Source: Hyphomicrobiales bacterium (GTDB taxonomy: Bacteria > Pseudomonadota > Alphaproteobacteria > Rhizobiales > Rhizobiaceae). From it: 64,000 nt of DNA. Shown here in pieces: positions 63,097-64,000 of the stretch. Each line of letters begins with the position of its first letter. Position 1 is the first letter of the stretch. A program made the translations under genes and the position numbers. The stretch is taken from contig UBJR01000005.1 in NCBI GenBank assembly GCA_900465675.1, positions 779,115 to 843,114 on the forward strand. Reading direction: 5' to 3'. The notes under the pieces were generated by a model. It had not been told where the DNA came from. It did not search any database and was given only the letters and a program-made list of their open reading frames with translations.

Positions 63097-63786
63097 ATGC
63101 AGGCAAAAGACATAATGACCACCGACGTGGTTTCGATCAGCCCGGCCGCCGGCATCCGCCACGCTGTTGCGGTGATGATGCAGGGCAAGATCAGCGGACT
63201 GCCGGTCGTCGATGACGAAGGCCGGATCTGCGGCATGCTGACGGAGGGCGATCTGCTGCTGCGCCGCGAGATCCGTCCGCAGCCGAACCAGGTTCGTGCC
63301 TCCGGCGTACTCTCCGAGCTCGAACTCGAACGCTACATCAGCAGCCATGGCTGGTCAGTCCGCGATGTCATGTCAACCGATGTGATCGTCGCGCGGCCGG
63401 ATAGCGAAGTCTCCGACATTGCCGAAAGCCTGCAAGCCCATCGCATCAAGCGCCTGCCGATCGTCGAGGACGGCCGGCTGGTCGGCATCGTCAGCCGCCG
63501 GGATATTCTCGGCATGATCGTCGATGCGCCTGTGACGGCGCTGCCGCGCGAGGATGGCGCGATCCGGCTTGCGCTCCGGACGCGTCTGCGGTCCGATCTT
63601 GGTCTGACGCCGCAGACGGTGCAGGTATCGGTGACGAACGGCCAGATCACCCTGAACGGCCAGGTCGAGTCGGAGCTGAAGCGGAAGGCCGTGCGCGCAC
63701 TGATCGAAGGCCTCGGTCTCGGTGCCTACCGGGATCAGCTGCGGGTCGTCATGCCGATATTGGAAACCGAGCGGCTGGCAATCTAG
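63097..63786 (+). CDS. CBS-pair and BON domain protein
   Basis: 229 residues. Two CBS domains (about 1-60, MQAKDIMTTDVVSISPAAGI, and 88-145, VRDVMSTDVIVARPDSEV) probably bind an adenine nucleotide. A BON domain follows at about 158-222 (LALRTRLRSDLGLTPQTVQVSVTNGQITLNGQV). No signal peptide is visible. Such CBS-BON proteins are common in rhizobial low-oxygen regions and may act as energy-state sensors, though the target is unknown. A FixK-like box upstream predicts microaerobic induction. GAGG lies upstream of the start. Confidence 0.87.
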   Translation: MQAKDIMTTDVVSISPAAGIRHAVAVMMQGKISGLPVVDDEGRICGMLTEGDLLLRREIRPQPNQVRASGVLSELELERYISSHGWSVRDVMSTDVIVARPDSEVSDIAESLQAHRIKRLPIVEDGRLVGIVSRRDILGMIVDAPVTALPREDGAIRLALRTRLRSDLGLTPQTVQVSVTNGQITLNGQVESELKRKAVRALIEGLGLGAYRDQLRVVMPILETERLAI

Positions 63787-63940
63787 GAACGGGATCGATG
63801 ATGTGCCGTCAGGGTCCAGGGCATGGGAGACTTGCCCGGCGCTATGCCCCTGGACCGGCCAAGTCTCTGCCAAGTTGCCCCACTTGACACGGGTACCGTT
63901 CGCCCGCGCGCCAAACCTAGCGATGACACCGGCCCCTTCA

Positions 63941-63954
63941 TTGATCGAAATCAA
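63941..63954 (+). promoter_or_regulatory. FixK/FNR box near the right edge
   Basis: TTGAT-CGAA-ATCAA is a perfect consensus. No gene starts between it and the window end, so its target probably begins just beyond 64000. The rest of the stretch after 63787 shows no convincing gene. Confidence 0.8.
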
Positions 63955-64000
63955 CGAGACAGCTTTCCCAGAAGGGGTGCCTGGAGTGCCCCCCATTTCG

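Noticed and set aside
1..64000. tRNA genes, rRNA, CRISPR arrays, insertion sequences and prophage genes
   Set aside because: I saw no cloverleaf-like conserved arms, no regularly spaced repeats, no transposase or integrase motifs and no phage structural genes in the window.

Overview
The window looks like a GC-rich alphaproteobacterial replicon of the Rhizobiaceae (Rhizobium/Agrobacterium type). The evidence is a complete fixNOQP-fixGHIS set, a hybrid FixL with an OmpR-type partner (the FxkR arrangement known from R. etli and R. leguminosarum), a divergent dctA/dctBD locus with a sigma-54 promoter, EcfG-type stress promoters (GGAAC-N16/17-CGTT), and many sugar and amino-acid ABC transporters. 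I see no rRNA, tRNA, CRISPR array, insertion sequence, phage gene or replication origin. Chromosome versus megaplasmid cannot be decided from this stretch.

Layout. 0-11 kb is a stress and maintenance block: the start of a zinc formaldehyde dehydrogenase, GST and Ku, small stress proteins with EcfG-type promoters, a large hybrid histidine kinase, trehalose-forming TreZ, cardiolipin synthase and an endonuclease/phosphatase-family protein. 11-13.5 kb holds a NAD(P)-binding protein and an SDR divergent from its probable TetR repressor, with two matching operators between them. 13.6-18.3 kb is dctA against dctBD, with a -24/-12 promoter and two upstream DctD-like sites. 18.4-25.9 kb is a catabolic cluster: a HutC-like repressor, a polar amino-acid ABC transporter, a histidine-ammonia-lyase homologue that exactly lacks the Ala-Ser-Gly triad needed to form the MIO cofactor, an N-methyl-amino-acid-oxidase-like flavoprotein and a PhnD-like binding protein. 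26-33 kb is a LacI-controlled CUT1 sugar transporter with an embedded ADP-ribosylglycohydrolase-family protein. 33.5-40 kb holds an L-xylulose-reductase-like SDR and a YtfQRT-YjfF-type furanose transporter with its own LacI regulator. 40-47 kb mixes a LysE exporter, hemN, a NUDIX hydrolase, a hemerythrin-like protein, a BON protein and a LysR/sugar-acid dehydratase pair. 47.5-50.2 kb is a speDE polyamine operon with two extra membrane or exported proteins.

50.4-64 kb is a microaerobic respiration island: pseudoazurin, hybrid FixL, FixK, the cbb3 oxidase, its copper and assembly factors, FxkR-like regulator and a CBS-BON protein. The inferred circuit is low oxygen -> heme-PAS kinase (hFixL) -> FxkR -> K-box in front of fixK -> FixK -> TTGAT-N4-ATCAA boxes. 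I find eight such boxes, from hemN at 41 kb to the right edge of the window, so FixK control probably also covers hemN, the hemerythrin-like and BON proteins, pseudoazurin, fixNOQP, fixGHIS, the CBS-BON protein and a gene just beyond the window.

The observation I find most likely to be new biology is the MIO-less lyase and its cluster. A HAL-fold enzyme without MIO next to an N-methyl amino acid oxidase suggests catabolism of an N-methylated or betaine-type amino acid such as hercynine or ergothioneine, rather than histidine.
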